Below, piece by piece: positions 7,633-16,352 of a stretch of DNA of 64,000 nt. A program made the position numbers and the translations under genes. The notes below the pieces were generated by a model, which saw only the letters and a list, made by a program, of their open reading frames with translations, searched no databases and was not told the DNA's origin. The stretch spans positions 3,162,001 to 3,226,000 of the forward strand of contig NZ_CP182493.1 in NCBI RefSeq assembly GCF_052056295.1. The letters are read 5' to 3'. Every line of letters starts with the position of its first letter. Position 1 is the first letter of the stretch. This stretch comes from Catenovulum sp052056295 (GTDB lineage Bacteria > Pseudomonadota > Gammaproteobacteria > Enterobacterales > Alteromonadaceae).

Positions 7633-9750
7633 ATGAAACTTAAATTCAAATTATTGGTGAGTACGGTACTATTTAGTTCAGTTTTCTCTTATGTTCACGC
7701 AAATGAACCAAATGTAACACCAAGCTTTCAGGGATATGCAGGATATTATAATGTGCCAACAGCTTACTCTGTTGACGATGGAGATTTTGGTTTTAGTTAT
7801 AGCACTTTCACTGAATTAGAAACCTTGAAGCCTGGAAGAAAAATTCAACAAACACCTAACTTCCAGTTTATTGTTAACCTATGGAATACTGTAGAAATCA
7901 GTGCTAGGAATGCTGCGTATACTGAAAAAACTAGCCACGGATCGGATTTATCTGCAAATATTAAATTCATATTCCCTTACATTCCTGATGATTGGTTTAA
8001 GCTAGCTGTTGGTTGGCAAGATGTTGGTGGTGAAGTTAGTTTTTTTGGAAGTAAATATATTGCGCTTTCCAAACATATAGAAGCCCTCAATCTTGAAGCA
8101 ACTATTGGTGCAGCTTCAAGTGACTCTTTTTATGGTAGAAATGATGGCCCGTTTGCAGGGGTAAAATGGAGCCCTGTTCCTTGGGCTAGTTTATTGCTTG
8201 AACATGATGGGGGTAGTACAAATTACGGGGTAGAAATTAATAAAAAATTTGATCTGTTAGGTAGCAACTATCAAGTTTTTGCCAAGACTATGCTCGGTGC
8301 TAGTAACTCAGAATTACAAGACAATAGCTATTTTAATGTAGGTTTTAAGAGTAATTTATACCAAGGCCGCCACGAAGTTACGCCAGCTCAAATTAGTGAG
8401 TTTTCTCCGAAATCTAATCTTGAGCAAACGGCCAATAATGAAAACTTGATCAATATTTTATCGGTTGCGTTGGCGCGCAAGGGGTTTGATCAGTATCGAA
8501 TTGGTTCGATTGGTTCAATGCTTGTAGTGGAAGTCGAGAATAACGCTTATTCTGGTAATCATATCGATACTTTTTCTGTTGTGTTGGCTCTTATAACTAG
8601 TTATGTCGATAGAGAGTTTGATAGCTTTGCTGTAAATATTAAACAAGCGGATATTGTTATTGATACAGTCAGCGGCAGTATTGAAGATTACAGAGCATTT
8701 TTACGGGGTGGAGAGTTAAAAATTGCTGGTAGGCTTAATTCCGAAAGTCAGATCGCATGGTATGACGAAGCTAGGTCATTTTTCTTGAAGCCAAAATTTA
8801 CCTTATACCCACATTTGAGCACCACAGTTGGTAGCGATGCCGGAATGTTCGACTACTCTTTAGCTTTAGCAACCCATGTCGAATTACCAATTCCTGTTTG
8901 GCCTGGATTGACCGCCACTGCCTTTCATTTAACACAATTAACTGAAAGTTCAGACTTTCGTGATGGTAAGTGGTATGCAAATTTTAGGCAAAAGTCAGGT
9001 ATTCATAATGTTACTTTGAACCAAGCAATTTCACTCCCATATAACACAAATGCGTTGTTGACTTATGGTACCTTTGCGCAAAATTATACTGTAAGCAGTG
9101 CGGAGATCGGGTGGCAAACCGAGAATGGGAGACATCAGTTTTTTCTTTACAGTGGGAGCTATAAGTATAAAGGGCAAAAAGAATTCGGATATGATAGGAG
9201 TTGTGTGTCTGATCCAACGAAGCTTTTGTCTGATTGTTATGGTGTATTGCCGCAATATGCGGATAAAAAGGTCAATTTAGCAAAGTACCGTTATTATTCT
9301 CCATTGTTAAACACCAGTTTTTATGCGAAGTATGGAACATTTTGGTCAAATGACAAAGGCCTGCATTTACTAGTGAGCCGGTATTTCGACGACTTTGAGA
9401 TTAACCTTTCATTTAAAGCGACAAAGCCTGATGGTGAAGTTGATGCTTTTTCTGGCGGGTATGAATACAAAAGTACTTATACTAAGATGTTAGGTCTTGG
9501 CTTTACTATGAATTTTGGACCGCGAAAAGATTTTAATTCTAGATATGTGAATATTAGGAGCCGAGCAGATTGGAGCTATTCGGTGCATACTTTGGTCGGT
9601 GAAGATGCCAATTACTTAACATTTGGTATAGCTGACGAGGCGCGCACTTTTTACCATTTAGATAACCACTTTAATAACTTTGGCCGCAAAGGCACAAGTT
9701 ATTTACAGCGCCATCAAGACAGGTTGCGTGCAGCGTACTTTGAGCTTTAA
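7633..9750 (+). CDS. YjbH-family outer-membrane exopolysaccharide protein
   Basis: The 705-residue protein starts with a cleavable signal peptide (residues 1-23, ending VHANE). It continues with the hallmark GYAGYYNVPTAYSVDDGDFGFSYS stretch of the YjbH family (residues about 34-57). YjbH proteins belong to the yjbEFGH exopolysaccharide locus of E. coli and are predicted outer-membrane barrels. The sequence alternates short amphipathic strands with Asp/Asn/Gly turns, and the distal half (about 390-705) looks especially barrel-like. It lies between the sugar-1-phosphate transferase and a phosphohexomutase, which supports a role in secretion or surface display of the same polymer. No YjbE/F/G partners are in the window, so its exact role is inference. 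Confidence 0.85.
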   Translation: MKLKFKLLVSTVLFSSVFSYVHANEPNVTPSFQGYAGYYNVPTAYSVDDGDFGFSYSTFTELETLKPGRKIQQTPNFQFIVNLWNTVEISARNAAYTEKTSHGSDLSANIKFIFPYIPDDWFKLAVGWQDVGGEVSFFGSKYIALSKHIEALNLEATIGAASSDSFYGRNDGPFAGVKWSPVPWASLLLEHDGGSTNYGVEINKKFDLLGSNYQVFAKTMLGASNSELQDNSYFNVGFKSNLYQGRHEVTPAQISEFSPKSNLEQTANNENLINILSVALARKGFDQYRIGSIGSMLVVEVENNAYSGNHIDTFSVVLALITSYVDREFDSFAVNIKQADIVIDTVSGSIEDYRAFLRGGELKIAGRLNSESQIAWYDEARSFFLKPKFTLYPHLSTTVGSDAGMFDYSLALATHVELPIPVWPGLTATAFHLTQLTESSDFRDGKWYANFRQKSGIHNVTLNQAISLPYNTNALLTYGTFAQNYTVSSAEIGWQTENGRHQFFLYSGSYKYKGQKEFGYDRSCVSDPTKLLSDCYGVLPQYADKKVNLAKYRYYSPLLNTSFYAKYGTFWSNDKGLHLLVSRYFDDFEINLSFKATKPDGEVDAFSGGYEYKSTYTKMLGLGFTMNFGPRKDFNSRYVNIRSRADWSYSVHTLVGEDANYLTFGIADEARTFYHLDNHFNNFGRKGTSYLQRHQDRLRAAYFEL

Positions 9751-9787
9751 GTTTGCTTTAAACAGTTTTTAGGATAAAGGTTTAACA

Positions 9788-11203
9788 ATGTTAGTTACTT
9801 CAAGTGTTATTAAAAATTCGGGTGTTCAGTTTGGCACTAGTGGTGCGCGCGGTTTAGTGGTTGATTTTACCCCAAGTGTTTGTGCTGCTTTTGCTATTGC
9901 TTTTGCTAAGGTGGCGCAACAAAATTTTAGTTTTTCTACTATTGCCATTGCTATTGATAACCGCCCAAGTAGTTATGCTATGGCGCAAGCTTGTGCGCAG
10001 GGTTTGCAACAGTTGGGTATAAATTCTGTTTATTATGGTGTGGTGCCAACACCGGCCTTGGCTTATAAAGCGATGCAAGATAATGTGCCTGCTATTATGG
10101 TTACTGGTAGCCATATTCCGTTTGATCGCAACGGCTTAAAATTTTATCGCCCGGATGGCGAAATTTCTAAAGCAGATGAGTTGGCTATTTTAGCTGAACA
10201 AGCTGAATTTACCGCGTTAGATGATAGTTTGGATTTAGCTGAGTTAGCTGTAGATGATGCTGCTAAAACAGCTTATATCGAGCGTTATACTTCTTTATAT
10301 CCTGCTGATGCACTGGCTGGTAAGAGCATTGGTATTTACGAGCATTCAAGTGCTGGTCGGGATATTTATCGACAAATTTTTGAGGCTTTGGGCGCACAGG
10401 TAACTAGCTTAGAGCGCAGTAATGAGTTTGTTGCTATTGATACAGAGGCGGTTTCGGCTGAAGATCAAGCAAAAGCGCAAGCTTGGAGCAAAGAGTATGG
10501 TTTTGATGCGATATTTTCTACCGATGGTGATGGTGATCGCCCGTTAATTGCTGATGAAAACGGTAATTGGTTACGTGGTGATATTTTAGGTTTGTTGTGT
10601 AGTAAAGCACTTAATATTGAAGCTTTAGCTGTGCCTGTAAGTTGTAATACGGCTATTGAGCAGTCTGCTTTATTTACTAAGGTTGTACGCACTAAAATTG
10701 GTTCACCGTATGTTATTGCTGAGTTTTCGGCGCTGTCGGGCGATTTTAAGGCGGTTGCTGGTTTTGAGGCCAACGGTGGTTATTTGTTAGGTAGCGATGT
10801 TTTGGTTGAAGGCAAAAGTTTAAAAGCTTTGCCAACACGTGATGCGTTATTGCCTGCGTTTGCTTTGTTAACTCAAAAGGCTACGTTAGCTGAGCAGTTA
10901 AAAACTTTACCACCACGTTTTACCGTAAGTGATAGGTTGAAAGATTTTGCAACTGAAAAGAGTAAAGCTTTAATTGCCGAGTTAACTACTCAACCTGAAA
11001 AAGTAGCTACTCAGCTGGGTTTTGCGGCTGTGAATAATGTGAATACTACTGATGGTTTGCGTATTACCATGAATAATGGTGACGTTGTGCATTTTAGGCC
11101 ATCAGGTAATGCGCCTGAGTTGCGTTGTTATGTTGAATCTGCATCAAATCAAGCTGCGCAGCAGTTGTTAACTAAAGCGTTAGGATTTTTGTTAGAGCTT
11201 TAG
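9788..11203 (+). CDS. Phosphomannomutase/phosphoglucomutase family protein
   Basis: This 471-residue alpha-D-phosphohexomutase should interconvert hexose-6-phosphate and hexose-1-phosphate for nucleotide-sugar synthesis. All four active-site loops are visible. The phosphoserine loop is VTGSHIPFDRNG (around residue 107-118). The metal loop is STDGDGDRP (around residue 242). The sugar loop is GFEANGGY (around residue 325). The phosphate loop is FRPSGNAPELR (around residue 438). The N-terminal FGTSGARG block is also typical. It starts 37 bases after the YjbH-type gene with an AGGATAAAGG upstream element. Context points to GDP-mannose or UDP-glucose supply for the polysaccharide. Manno versus gluco specificity cannot be decided by eye; ManB-like is the best guess. 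Confidence 0.9.
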   Translation: MLVTSSVIKNSGVQFGTSGARGLVVDFTPSVCAAFAIAFAKVAQQNFSFSTIAIAIDNRPSSYAMAQACAQGLQQLGINSVYYGVVPTPALAYKAMQDNVPAIMVTGSHIPFDRNGLKFYRPDGEISKADELAILAEQAEFTALDDSLDLAELAVDDAAKTAYIERYTSLYPADALAGKSIGIYEHSSAGRDIYRQIFEALGAQVTSLERSNEFVAIDTEAVSAEDQAKAQAWSKEYGFDAIFSTDGDGDRPLIADENGNWLRGDILGLLCSKALNIEALAVPVSCNTAIEQSALFTKVVRTKIGSPYVIAEFSALSGDFKAVAGFEANGGYLLGSDVLVEGKSLKALPTRDALLPAFALLTQKATLAEQLKTLPPRFTVSDRLKDFATEKSKALIAELTTQPEKVATQLGFAAVNNVNTTDGLRITMNNGDVVHFRPSGNAPELRCYVESASNQAAQQLLTKALGFLLEL

Positions 11204-11220
11204 GTTTTTTACCTAAAGCT
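11196..11220. terminator. Perfect hairpin between convergent stop codons
   Basis: A 10-bp perfect inverted repeat (AGCTTTAGGT / ACCTAAAGCT) with a five-T loop spans exactly from the end of the phosphohexomutase gene to the end of the Uma2 gene on the other strand. There is no T-tract outside the stem, so it is a plausible but not classical bidirectional terminator. Confidence 0.5.
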
Positions 11221-11813
11221 CATTTGCTATTGCCCTGTTTTTGGGCGATAAATTCATTCATGTCTTCGTTATTTACTCGTGAGTATATTTCTTCTACTGC
11301 GAGTGCTAGGTCTATTGATTCAAAGTGAATTTCATCGCCTAAAAAGTAATGAGTTGGCCGCCACTGGTCGCTTTTACGAAATACCGCTACATCCACATAG
11401 TCTTGTTCAATTATTACGTATTCGACTAGCGTTGGAATGTTTATGTATTCCATGCGTTTTATTTGTTCGTCTATTTTTCGGGTTGATTTTGAGATTACTT
11501 CAACTGCGATAACTGGTGTTGTTGTGTAGTACGGGGTTGTTTCATCAACGCTACAATCTACCAATGCATCTGGGTAATAAAAGTTATCTCGCACTCTTAT
11601 TTTCATGTCTGAACCAAACGGTTCGCATGGTGAGTTTTTGAGGCGATATCTAAATTCTGACAGGATATTAAGTGATATACGCTCGTGGTTTTTGCTTGCC
11701 CCCGCCATTGCATATACGTGGCCGTTAACCAGTTCGTGTTTGGTGTCACTTATTAACTCACCATTTAAGTATTCTTCTACTGTTATGTTTTGTTGTTTTG
11801 TGGCGGTAGACAT
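11220..11813 (-). CDS. Uma2 family (DUF820) endonuclease-fold protein
   Basis: The 197-residue protein matches the Uma2/DUF820 family. These have a PD-(D/E)XK-type nuclease fold, are very common in cyanobacteria and are scattered elsewhere; their biological role is not established. The visible pattern is EYLNGELISDTKHELVNGHVYAMAGAS near the N-terminus. It is followed by YYPDALVDCS (the D of the acidic catalytic pair), then VIAVEVISKSTRKID, with the E-V-x-S and K expected for the nuclease core (about residues 103-117). The gene stands alone, convergent with the phosphohexomutase and divergent from a toxin-antitoxin pair. It looks like accessory cargo. DNA cleavage activity is inferred from the fold only. 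Confidence 0.82.
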   Translation of the reverse strand: MSTATKQQNITVEEYLNGELISDTKHELVNGHVYAMAGASKNHERISLNILSEFRYRLKNSPCEPFGSDMKIRVRDNFYYPDALVDCSVDETTPYYTTTPVIAVEVISKSTRKIDEQIKRMEYINIPTLVEYVIIEQDYVDVAVFRKSDQWRPTHYFLGDEIHFESIDLALAVEEIYSRVNNEDMNEFIAQKQGNSK

Positions 11814-11951
11814 TGTTGAATCCTTAATTGTTTGTGCTGGATGTAGTTTACTATTAATTTGTAGTTTGAGTCGATATTAATGGTGATGCAAATTGCATCA
11901 ATGTTTTATGGGTGCTACACTTTTAAAGATTAGAATGATTGTGAGGTTTGT

Positions 11952-12173
11952 ATGGCTACTTTAAGCGTTCGATTGGATGAAGAGTTTGTTGAAAGAGCTA
12001 GTATTATGGCTAAGGCTTTAAGTCGTTCGACTTCTAAACAAGTGGAGCACTGGGCTAAAATTGGTGAAATTATGGAAGACAACCCAGATTTGCCTTACGA
12101 GTTTGTTAAGCAAGCTTTAATTGCTAAAGCAGAAAAAGAGGCTGGCAAGCTTGAGGCATATGAGTTTGACTAA
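11952..12173 (+). CDS. ParD-like antitoxin
   Basis: The 73-residue protein begins MATLSVRLDEEFVERASIMAKALSR, a ribbon-helix-helix-like start in which the strand LSVRL would contact DNA. It continues with SKQVEHWAKIGEIMEDNPDLPYEF, characteristic of the ParD-like antitoxin family (DUF3423). The acidic C-terminal tail would bind and neutralise the partner. Its end overlaps the start of a ParE/RelE-like toxin gene by 14 bases, the classical arrangement of a type II toxin-antitoxin operon with the antitoxin first. Such antitoxins usually repress their own promoter; the 138-base upstream gap shared with the divergent Uma2 gene is where that operator would lie, though I see no clear palindrome. Confidence 0.85.
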   Translation: MATLSVRLDEEFVERASIMAKALSRSTSKQVEHWAKIGEIMEDNPDLPYEFVKQALIAKAEKEAGKLEAYEFD

Positions 12174-12450
12174 AATTACCCAAGTTCTACAAACATCTAG
12201 TTTTAAAAAAGCAGTAAAAAAGTTAAAGGGTAACCAGAAATCTGATTTGGACAAGGCTGTTAGAGCTTTGATTAATGACCCCAAGTTAGGTGAAGTAAAA
12301 AAAGGCGATTTAGCGTTTTTACGCGTATATAAATTTAAAATGGTTAAGCAGCTAACATTACTTGGTTATAGTTATCAAGATGGCACTGTTATTTTAGAGT
12401 TAATTGCGTTGGGCTCGCATGAGAACTTTTATCGAGATTTAAAACGCTAA
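12160..12450 (+). CDS. ParE/RelE-superfamily toxin
   Basis: I choose the ATG at 12160 (96 residues, MSLTKITQVLQTSSFKKAVKKL) because it is preceded by TTGAGG and begins where family members begin. A longer frame from 12121 would run through the antitoxin gene without a ribosome-binding site. The protein is small and basic. It has an N-terminal helix pair (TSSFKKAVKKLKGNQKSDLDKAVRALINDP) and a beta-sheet core (GDLAFLRVYKFKMVKQLTLLGYSYQDGTVILELIALGSHENFYRDL) typical of the RelE/ParE fold. The ending GSHENFYRDLKR is common to this subgroup. Whether it acts on ribosome-bound mRNA or gyrase cannot be told. It pairs with the overlapping ParD-like antitoxin. Confidence 0.82.
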   Translation: MSLTKITQVLQTSSFKKAVKKLKGNQKSDLDKAVRALINDPKLGEVKKGDLAFLRVYKFKMVKQLTLLGYSYQDGTVILELIALGSHENFYRDLKR

Positions 12451-12474
12451 TTTATCAACTTAACAAGGATTGTT

Positions 12475-13887
12475 ATGAACATTTCTAAAAATATTTCTGC
12501 AGTCGTTTCTTTGCCTGTTATTTCCCACCACGGTGCGGTAGACGGTGTTACTGGGTCTTGCCATAGGTTAACTATAAAGCCAAATTTTAGTTTACTAATT
12601 GATTGTGGATCGTTTCAAGGGGCGGAAACTTCTGGTAAGGCGGATGCCAATTCGCCGCATATCGATTTTGAAATTGATTCGGTGGCTGCGCTTATTGTTA
12701 CTCATTGTCATATTGATCATGTTGGGCGTATTCCGTGGTTGGTGGCGGCGGGTTTTCGTAAACCTATTTATTGCACGCCTGCAACCGCGCATTTGTTACC
12801 TTTGGTGCTGGAAGATGCAATTAAGCTTGGCATTACCAAAGATAAGCGTTTGGTTGAGTCGTTTTTAAAGGTGATTAAGTCGCTTATTGTGCCGGTTGAG
12901 TATAAAACTTGGTTTAGTTTAACACCTAGTTCTAATGGTGAGAGGGTTAAGTTTAAATTTCAGCCTGCAGGACATATTTTAGGCTCTGCCTATGTAGAGA
13001 TTGATTGCCATAAACATAGGTTTGTATTTTCTGGCGATTTGGGCGCGCCCTATACACCTTTGTTACCTTCACCCAAAGCGCCATACAAAGCGGATACTTT
13101 GGTGATAGAAAGTACTTATGGTGATAAAAATCATATTGGCCGTAAGCAGCGGCGCGCACAGCTAAAAAGTGTGGTGGAGCGTTGTTTAGAAAACAATGGC
13201 GCTGTGTTAATTCCAGCTTTTAGTATTGGCCGCACGCAGGAGTTGTTGTATGAAATTGAGGATATTATTTACCGCTCGGCTAATAACTCCACTTGGCAAG
13301 ATTTAACTATTATTTTAGACAGTCCTATGGCGGCAGATTTTACGGCGCATTATAAAAAGTTGTCGGCCTTGTGGGATAAAGAAGCTAAGCGTAAGTTAAA
13401 GCAGGGTCGGCATCCGCTCGATTTTGATAATTTGTATACTATTGATGATCACCAGCAGCATTTAGATGCTATTGAGTATATTCGCCGTAATGGTTCGCCT
13501 TGTATTGTTATTGCCGCTAGCGGTATGTGCTCTGGCGGGCGTATTATGAATTATTTGCAGGCGTTGTTGCCCGACTCGCGCACCGATGTTGTGTTTGTGG
13601 GTTATCAAGCTAAGGGGACGCCGGGGCGGGATATTCAAAAATATGGCCCGCGTGGTGGTTATGTTGTGTTGGATGGTCAGCGGGTTGATATTAAAGCAGG
13701 TGTGTTTACTTTGTCGGGTTATAGCGCCCATGCTGATCAGTCTGATTTAATTAATTTTGTGAAACGCATGCGGCATAAACCTGGGCATATTAAAATTGTT
13801 CATGGGGATGACGAGGCTAAAGTGGCGTTGCAGGCTAAATATCAAGCATTGTTGCCTGAGTGTTTTGTGGAAATTGCTAGATCATAA
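12475..13887 (+). CDS. Beta-CASP metallo-beta-lactamase-fold hydrolase (RNA specificity domain)
   Basis: The 470-residue protein is a member of the CPSF73/Ysh1-like bacterial family of metallo-hydrolases. The zinc motif HCHIDH is at residues 77-82. Further ligands lie in GHILGSAY and in SGDLGAPY. The beta-CASP insertion follows, with ESTYGDKNH and the FSIGRTQELLYEIE helix. The end carries the RMMBL zinc motif, GYQAKGTPGRDIQ and LSGYSAHADQSDL. All metal ligands appear intact, so it should be an active ribonuclease or other nuclease. It starts 25 bases after the toxin gene with an AAGGA site, so may share its transcript. A link between the toxin pair and this RNase is only positional. Cytoplasmic; no signal peptide. 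Confidence 0.88.
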   Translation: MNISKNISAVVSLPVISHHGAVDGVTGSCHRLTIKPNFSLLIDCGSFQGAETSGKADANSPHIDFEIDSVAALIVTHCHIDHVGRIPWLVAAGFRKPIYCTPATAHLLPLVLEDAIKLGITKDKRLVESFLKVIKSLIVPVEYKTWFSLTPSSNGERVKFKFQPAGHILGSAYVEIDCHKHRFVFSGDLGAPYTPLLPSPKAPYKADTLVIESTYGDKNHIGRKQRRAQLKSVVERCLENNGAVLIPAFSIGRTQELLYEIEDIIYRSANNSTWQDLTIILDSPMAADFTAHYKKLSALWDKEAKRKLKQGRHPLDFDNLYTIDDHQQHLDAIEYIRRNGSPCIVIAASGMCSGGRIMNYLQALLPDSRTDVVFVGYQAKGTPGRDIQKYGPRGGYVVLDGQRVDIKAGVFTLSGYSAHADQSDLINFVKRMRHKPGHIKIVHGDDEAKVALQAKYQALLPECFVEIARS

Positions 13888-13993
13888 CTATTGCAACCAT
13901 CTCTCAAGACTCTTTTATTGTTTGCCCGTACAATGTTTGAAAAAGTGACCTAAACTTAATTTAATAATTCTTATTAAATTGGATCATGTTTCT

Positions 13994-14698
13994 ATGCGCT
14001 TTGTATTTTCCATTCTAGTTTTGTTCGGCGGTTTTAATCTTCACGCCAAAATGTTGTGGTCGGATGCAAGTTTTACTTATTTAAATGGCAGTAATTACCA
14101 AGTGGGGGATAACAAGCGCGAGGTTTATACCTTTGAGCATGCGGCTAAAACTACTTGGGGTGATAGCTTTTTGTTTATTGAGCAGTTGCAAAGTAATAAT
14201 GGCGATAAACAAATTTATGGTGAGATAAGCCCTAGATTTGAGTTGTTACAGTTGGAAAATAGTATTGCTAAAAGTTTGTTTGTTGCGACTACTGTGGAGT
14301 TTAGCCAGCAGCATTTGCATGATGGTTCTAGCCGTGAATTTGCTCATTATTTGTTGGGCTTAGGCACTAAGTTTACCCCTGAATATTTTTCTTTTGTTAA
14401 TTTGAATTTGTACAAGCGTTTTAATGATTCTGGTGATAGTAATTACCAACTTACTCTTGCGTGGGCGTTGCCGTTCGATAATTGGTTGTATGATGGTTTT
14501 ATAGATTATGCGAGTGCGGTTTCGGGTAAGTCGCCAACTATGAATTTTACTTCGCAGCTTAAGTATAATTTAGCTTCTTTGTTGTCGCTTGATACTAAGG
14601 TGTTTGTGGGGGTGGAGTATGTGTTTTGGAATGATAAGTTTGGCATTGATGGGGTGAATGAGCGTAATGCGAATTTGCTTGTTAAGGTGCATTTTTGA
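13994..14698 (+). CDS. Tsx/OmpK-like nucleoside-channel family outer-membrane protein
   Basis: I take the ATG at 13994 (234 residues), because MRFVFSILVLFGGFNLHAK is a clean signal peptide; the TTG 15 bases earlier would add a charged prefix. The mature protein begins LWSDASFTYLNGSNYQ, resembling the WSD-ax-xYLxGxxY start of the Tsx/OmpK/DUF5020 family of 12-strand nucleoside channels. It ends KVHF with a C-terminal phenylalanine, the usual outer-membrane barrel signature. Alternating strands such as NLLVKVHF and FVGVEYVFWNDKFG support a barrel. It is monocistronic with about 90 bases upstream. Substrate is unproven; nucleoside uptake is what the family suggests. Confidence 0.72.
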   Translation: MRFVFSILVLFGGFNLHAKMLWSDASFTYLNGSNYQVGDNKREVYTFEHAAKTTWGDSFLFIEQLQSNNGDKQIYGEISPRFELLQLENSIAKSLFVATTVEFSQQHLHDGSSREFAHYLLGLGTKFTPEYFSFVNLNLYKRFNDSGDSNYQLTLAWALPFDNWLYDGFIDYASAVSGKSPTMNFTSQLKYNLASLLSLDTKVFVGVEYVFWNDKFGIDGVNERNANLLVKVHF

Positions 14699-14782
14699 AA
14701 ATTTGCTCCTGGATTTGTGGCAGGGAAGGTCGAGTCGGTTGCGATGTATTTCTCAAAAACGCTGCGAGTTAGTGCACTATGT

Positions 14783-14896
14783 GGAAATTACTAGAGCATA
14801 ACTATCGCAAAAACGCTGTGAATACTTCCTTGTACGCTTCGCTTTTTCATCCATGAAAAAGAGATTTTGCTCTAAGTTATTGCTCCAGCACTTTCC
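14783..14896 (+). repeat. Palindromic intergenic repeat, copy 1, with short cassette
   Basis: The left arm starts GGAAATTACTAGAGCATAAC and the right arm ends with CTAAGTTATTGCTCCAGCAC then TTTCC. The arms are imperfect inverted repeats of each other. They match the 66-bp compact copy at 37947-38012 and the inverted copy at 52194-52373. Between the arms lies a cassette at 14821-14850. Its reverse complement (ATGAAAAAGCGAAGCGTACA and on) also occurs at 30962-30990 in a different frame. No coding capacity is evident. Confidence 0.85.
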
Positions 14897-14985
14897 TGGC
14901 TTTTATATCGTTTTTGGTTCATATACTGTCTTCTAGCTGTAACAAATATGCTTGATAAAAGCGTACTCGAAGACGACGCATTACT

Positions 14986-15247
14986 TGAGGACTGTGACTA
15001 GATTTACCAAAGCAGAACGTCGTTTTCAGGGGCGAACCAGAACCGAAGCACCGCTTCGCAGTCTGGTGAGGTGGAGTCAAGGATGACGACAGGGCCTGCC
15101 TTTCAGGGATGAATAGTCTACGCCATTCTTTGAATAGGGCAGAACAGCGGTTCTGTGTGGTAAATGTAATCATAGGCCGATTATATTGCAGGGACTGGCG
15201 AACAGCGTTTTTAGAAAATCATGCTTCGAGTATGCTTGTAAGCACTG
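14986..15247 (+). repeat. Second-type intergenic repeat, with 89-bp cassette
   Basis: This non-coding segment shares its outer parts with 30908-31090. The left part reads TTTACCAAAGCAGAACGTCG here and differs by one base there. The right part contains GGCCGATTATATTGCAG, then TTAGAAAAT and ATGCTTCGAGT. The centre (15031-15119) instead matches the centre of the palindromic copy at 52239-52326, including the small hairpin CGAAGCACCGCTTCG. Together with copy 1 it fills the 585-base gap after the Tsx-like gene; no gene was seen in that gap. Confidence 0.82.
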
Positions 15248-15283
15248 AGTTTAAAGCGCTGCAAGTCAGGGGCTGCAGCGATA

Positions 15284-16348
15284 CTACGCCACTTTGCGAC
15301 TTAATTTATTTTCAACTTGCTCGGGAAATTGCACTTGCGCCCACAGTGATTTAAGCAAAGGTTGGGTATTGTGATAGTCGCCAGCCATAATCCAATTGAT
15401 CAGTGGTTGTGGATCTGACGGAAATATCACTCTGCCACCATTATTTTGCGCCAGCCAAGTTTCAACACTATCAAAATTCAAGCTAGGCATAACTGACGCT
15501 AATCCCATAAGTTCAAGCGTATACGCGTTGCTAGCTTGCTCAAATTGACCATTTAATGGCTTTAGCAAAATACGTTTGCCATAACACAAAGCTTCGCTTG
15601 AAAGTTCAAAACCTGCGTTGGCGATTATGCCTTTGCTGTCGCATAAGTCTTGTTTAAAACCACTGCGGCTGAGTTTGCGGAGTTTTATATGTTCTTCGTC
15701 TTTATCTTCAGTGATATCAGGGTGGTAACAATAAAATTGATAGTCACAAAAATCTGCGAGCAACAGCTTAATTTGTTCAAGTGATTCAAATGGTAAATAC
15801 ACCATTATTTTATTATCTTTACACTCAAGCTTTTCCGGCGCTTCAATAAAGGGCGGTATAATGTTGGCGCCAAAGTGATACCAGTGCACACCTAAGTTGT
15901 GCTGACACGGCGCGAAGTATTTTAGAATTTTTTTATCTGCCCATTTTGCACCTTTGCTTGGAATATCCTGCATAAAAGCGGCTTGGTGAGAGATGTTGAT
16001 GCTGGGTATACCTTGGCGTTTTGCTGCCCATGCGCTTATTGGTTCAAAGTCATTTAATACGACATCATAGCCAGATAGATCTAAGCTTTTTACGTCTTTC
16101 CAAAATTTTCTAATTTCAACTTGTTTGAGGGTTGAAAATAATGCTAAGTCGCCGTCTTTGCTCGAGAATGACATACCTTTGCGAACTTGATAATCGCCAA
16201 ACGGTTCCATATCAAAAAACTTGTCGGCTTCGCGACCTGAAAACAAATAATCTACTTTAATACCCAGTTCGTTAAAGCGGTTCGCCATAATTCTTGCACG
16301 GCTAATGTGACCATTCCCTGTACCTTGTACACCATAAAAAATCTTCAT
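15284..16348 (-). CDS. MJ1255/VC2487-family glycosyltransferase
   Basis: The 354-residue protein begins MKIFYGVQGTGNGHISRARI, a G-x-GNGHxxR motif typical of GT-B-fold glycosyltransferases related to MurG. This combination identifies the MJ1255/VC2487 family (conserved, acceptor unknown). The C-terminal half contains GIIANAGFELSSEALCYGKRILLKPLNGQFEQASNA, the nucleotide-sugar binding region with an E-x4-Gln pattern (about residues 240-275). It starts on the complementary strand 4 bases after a PAP2 phosphatase gene, so the two are co-transcribed. In Vibrio and Shewanella the same pair is found, suggesting a shared role in a lipid-linked sugar pathway; that is inference. Its 3' end abuts the repeat region. 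Confidence 0.85.
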   Translation of the reverse strand: MKIFYGVQGTGNGHISRARIMANRFNELGIKVDYLFSGREADKFFDMEPFGDYQVRKGMSFSSKDGDLALFSTLKQVEIRKFWKDVKSLDLSGYDVVLNDFEPISAWAAKRQGIPSINISHQAAFMQDIPSKGAKWADKKILKYFAPCQHNLGVHWYHFGANIIPPFIEAPEKLECKDNKIMVYLPFESLEQIKLLLADFCDYQFYCYHPDITEDKDEEHIKLRKLSRSGFKQDLCDSKGIIANAGFELSSEALCYGKRILLKPLNGQFEQASNAYTLELMGLASVMPSLNFDSVETWLAQNNGGRVIFPSDPQPLINWIMAGDYHNTQPLLKSLWAQVQFPEQVENKLSRKVA

Positions 16349-16352
16349 ATAT

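Noticed and set aside
14919..15354. Open frames on both strands inside the repeat region (14919-15173 minus, 15109-15354 plus)
   Set aside because: They cover intergenic repeat sequence, lack ribosome-binding sites and run into the glycosyltransferase gene; the translations have no protein character.
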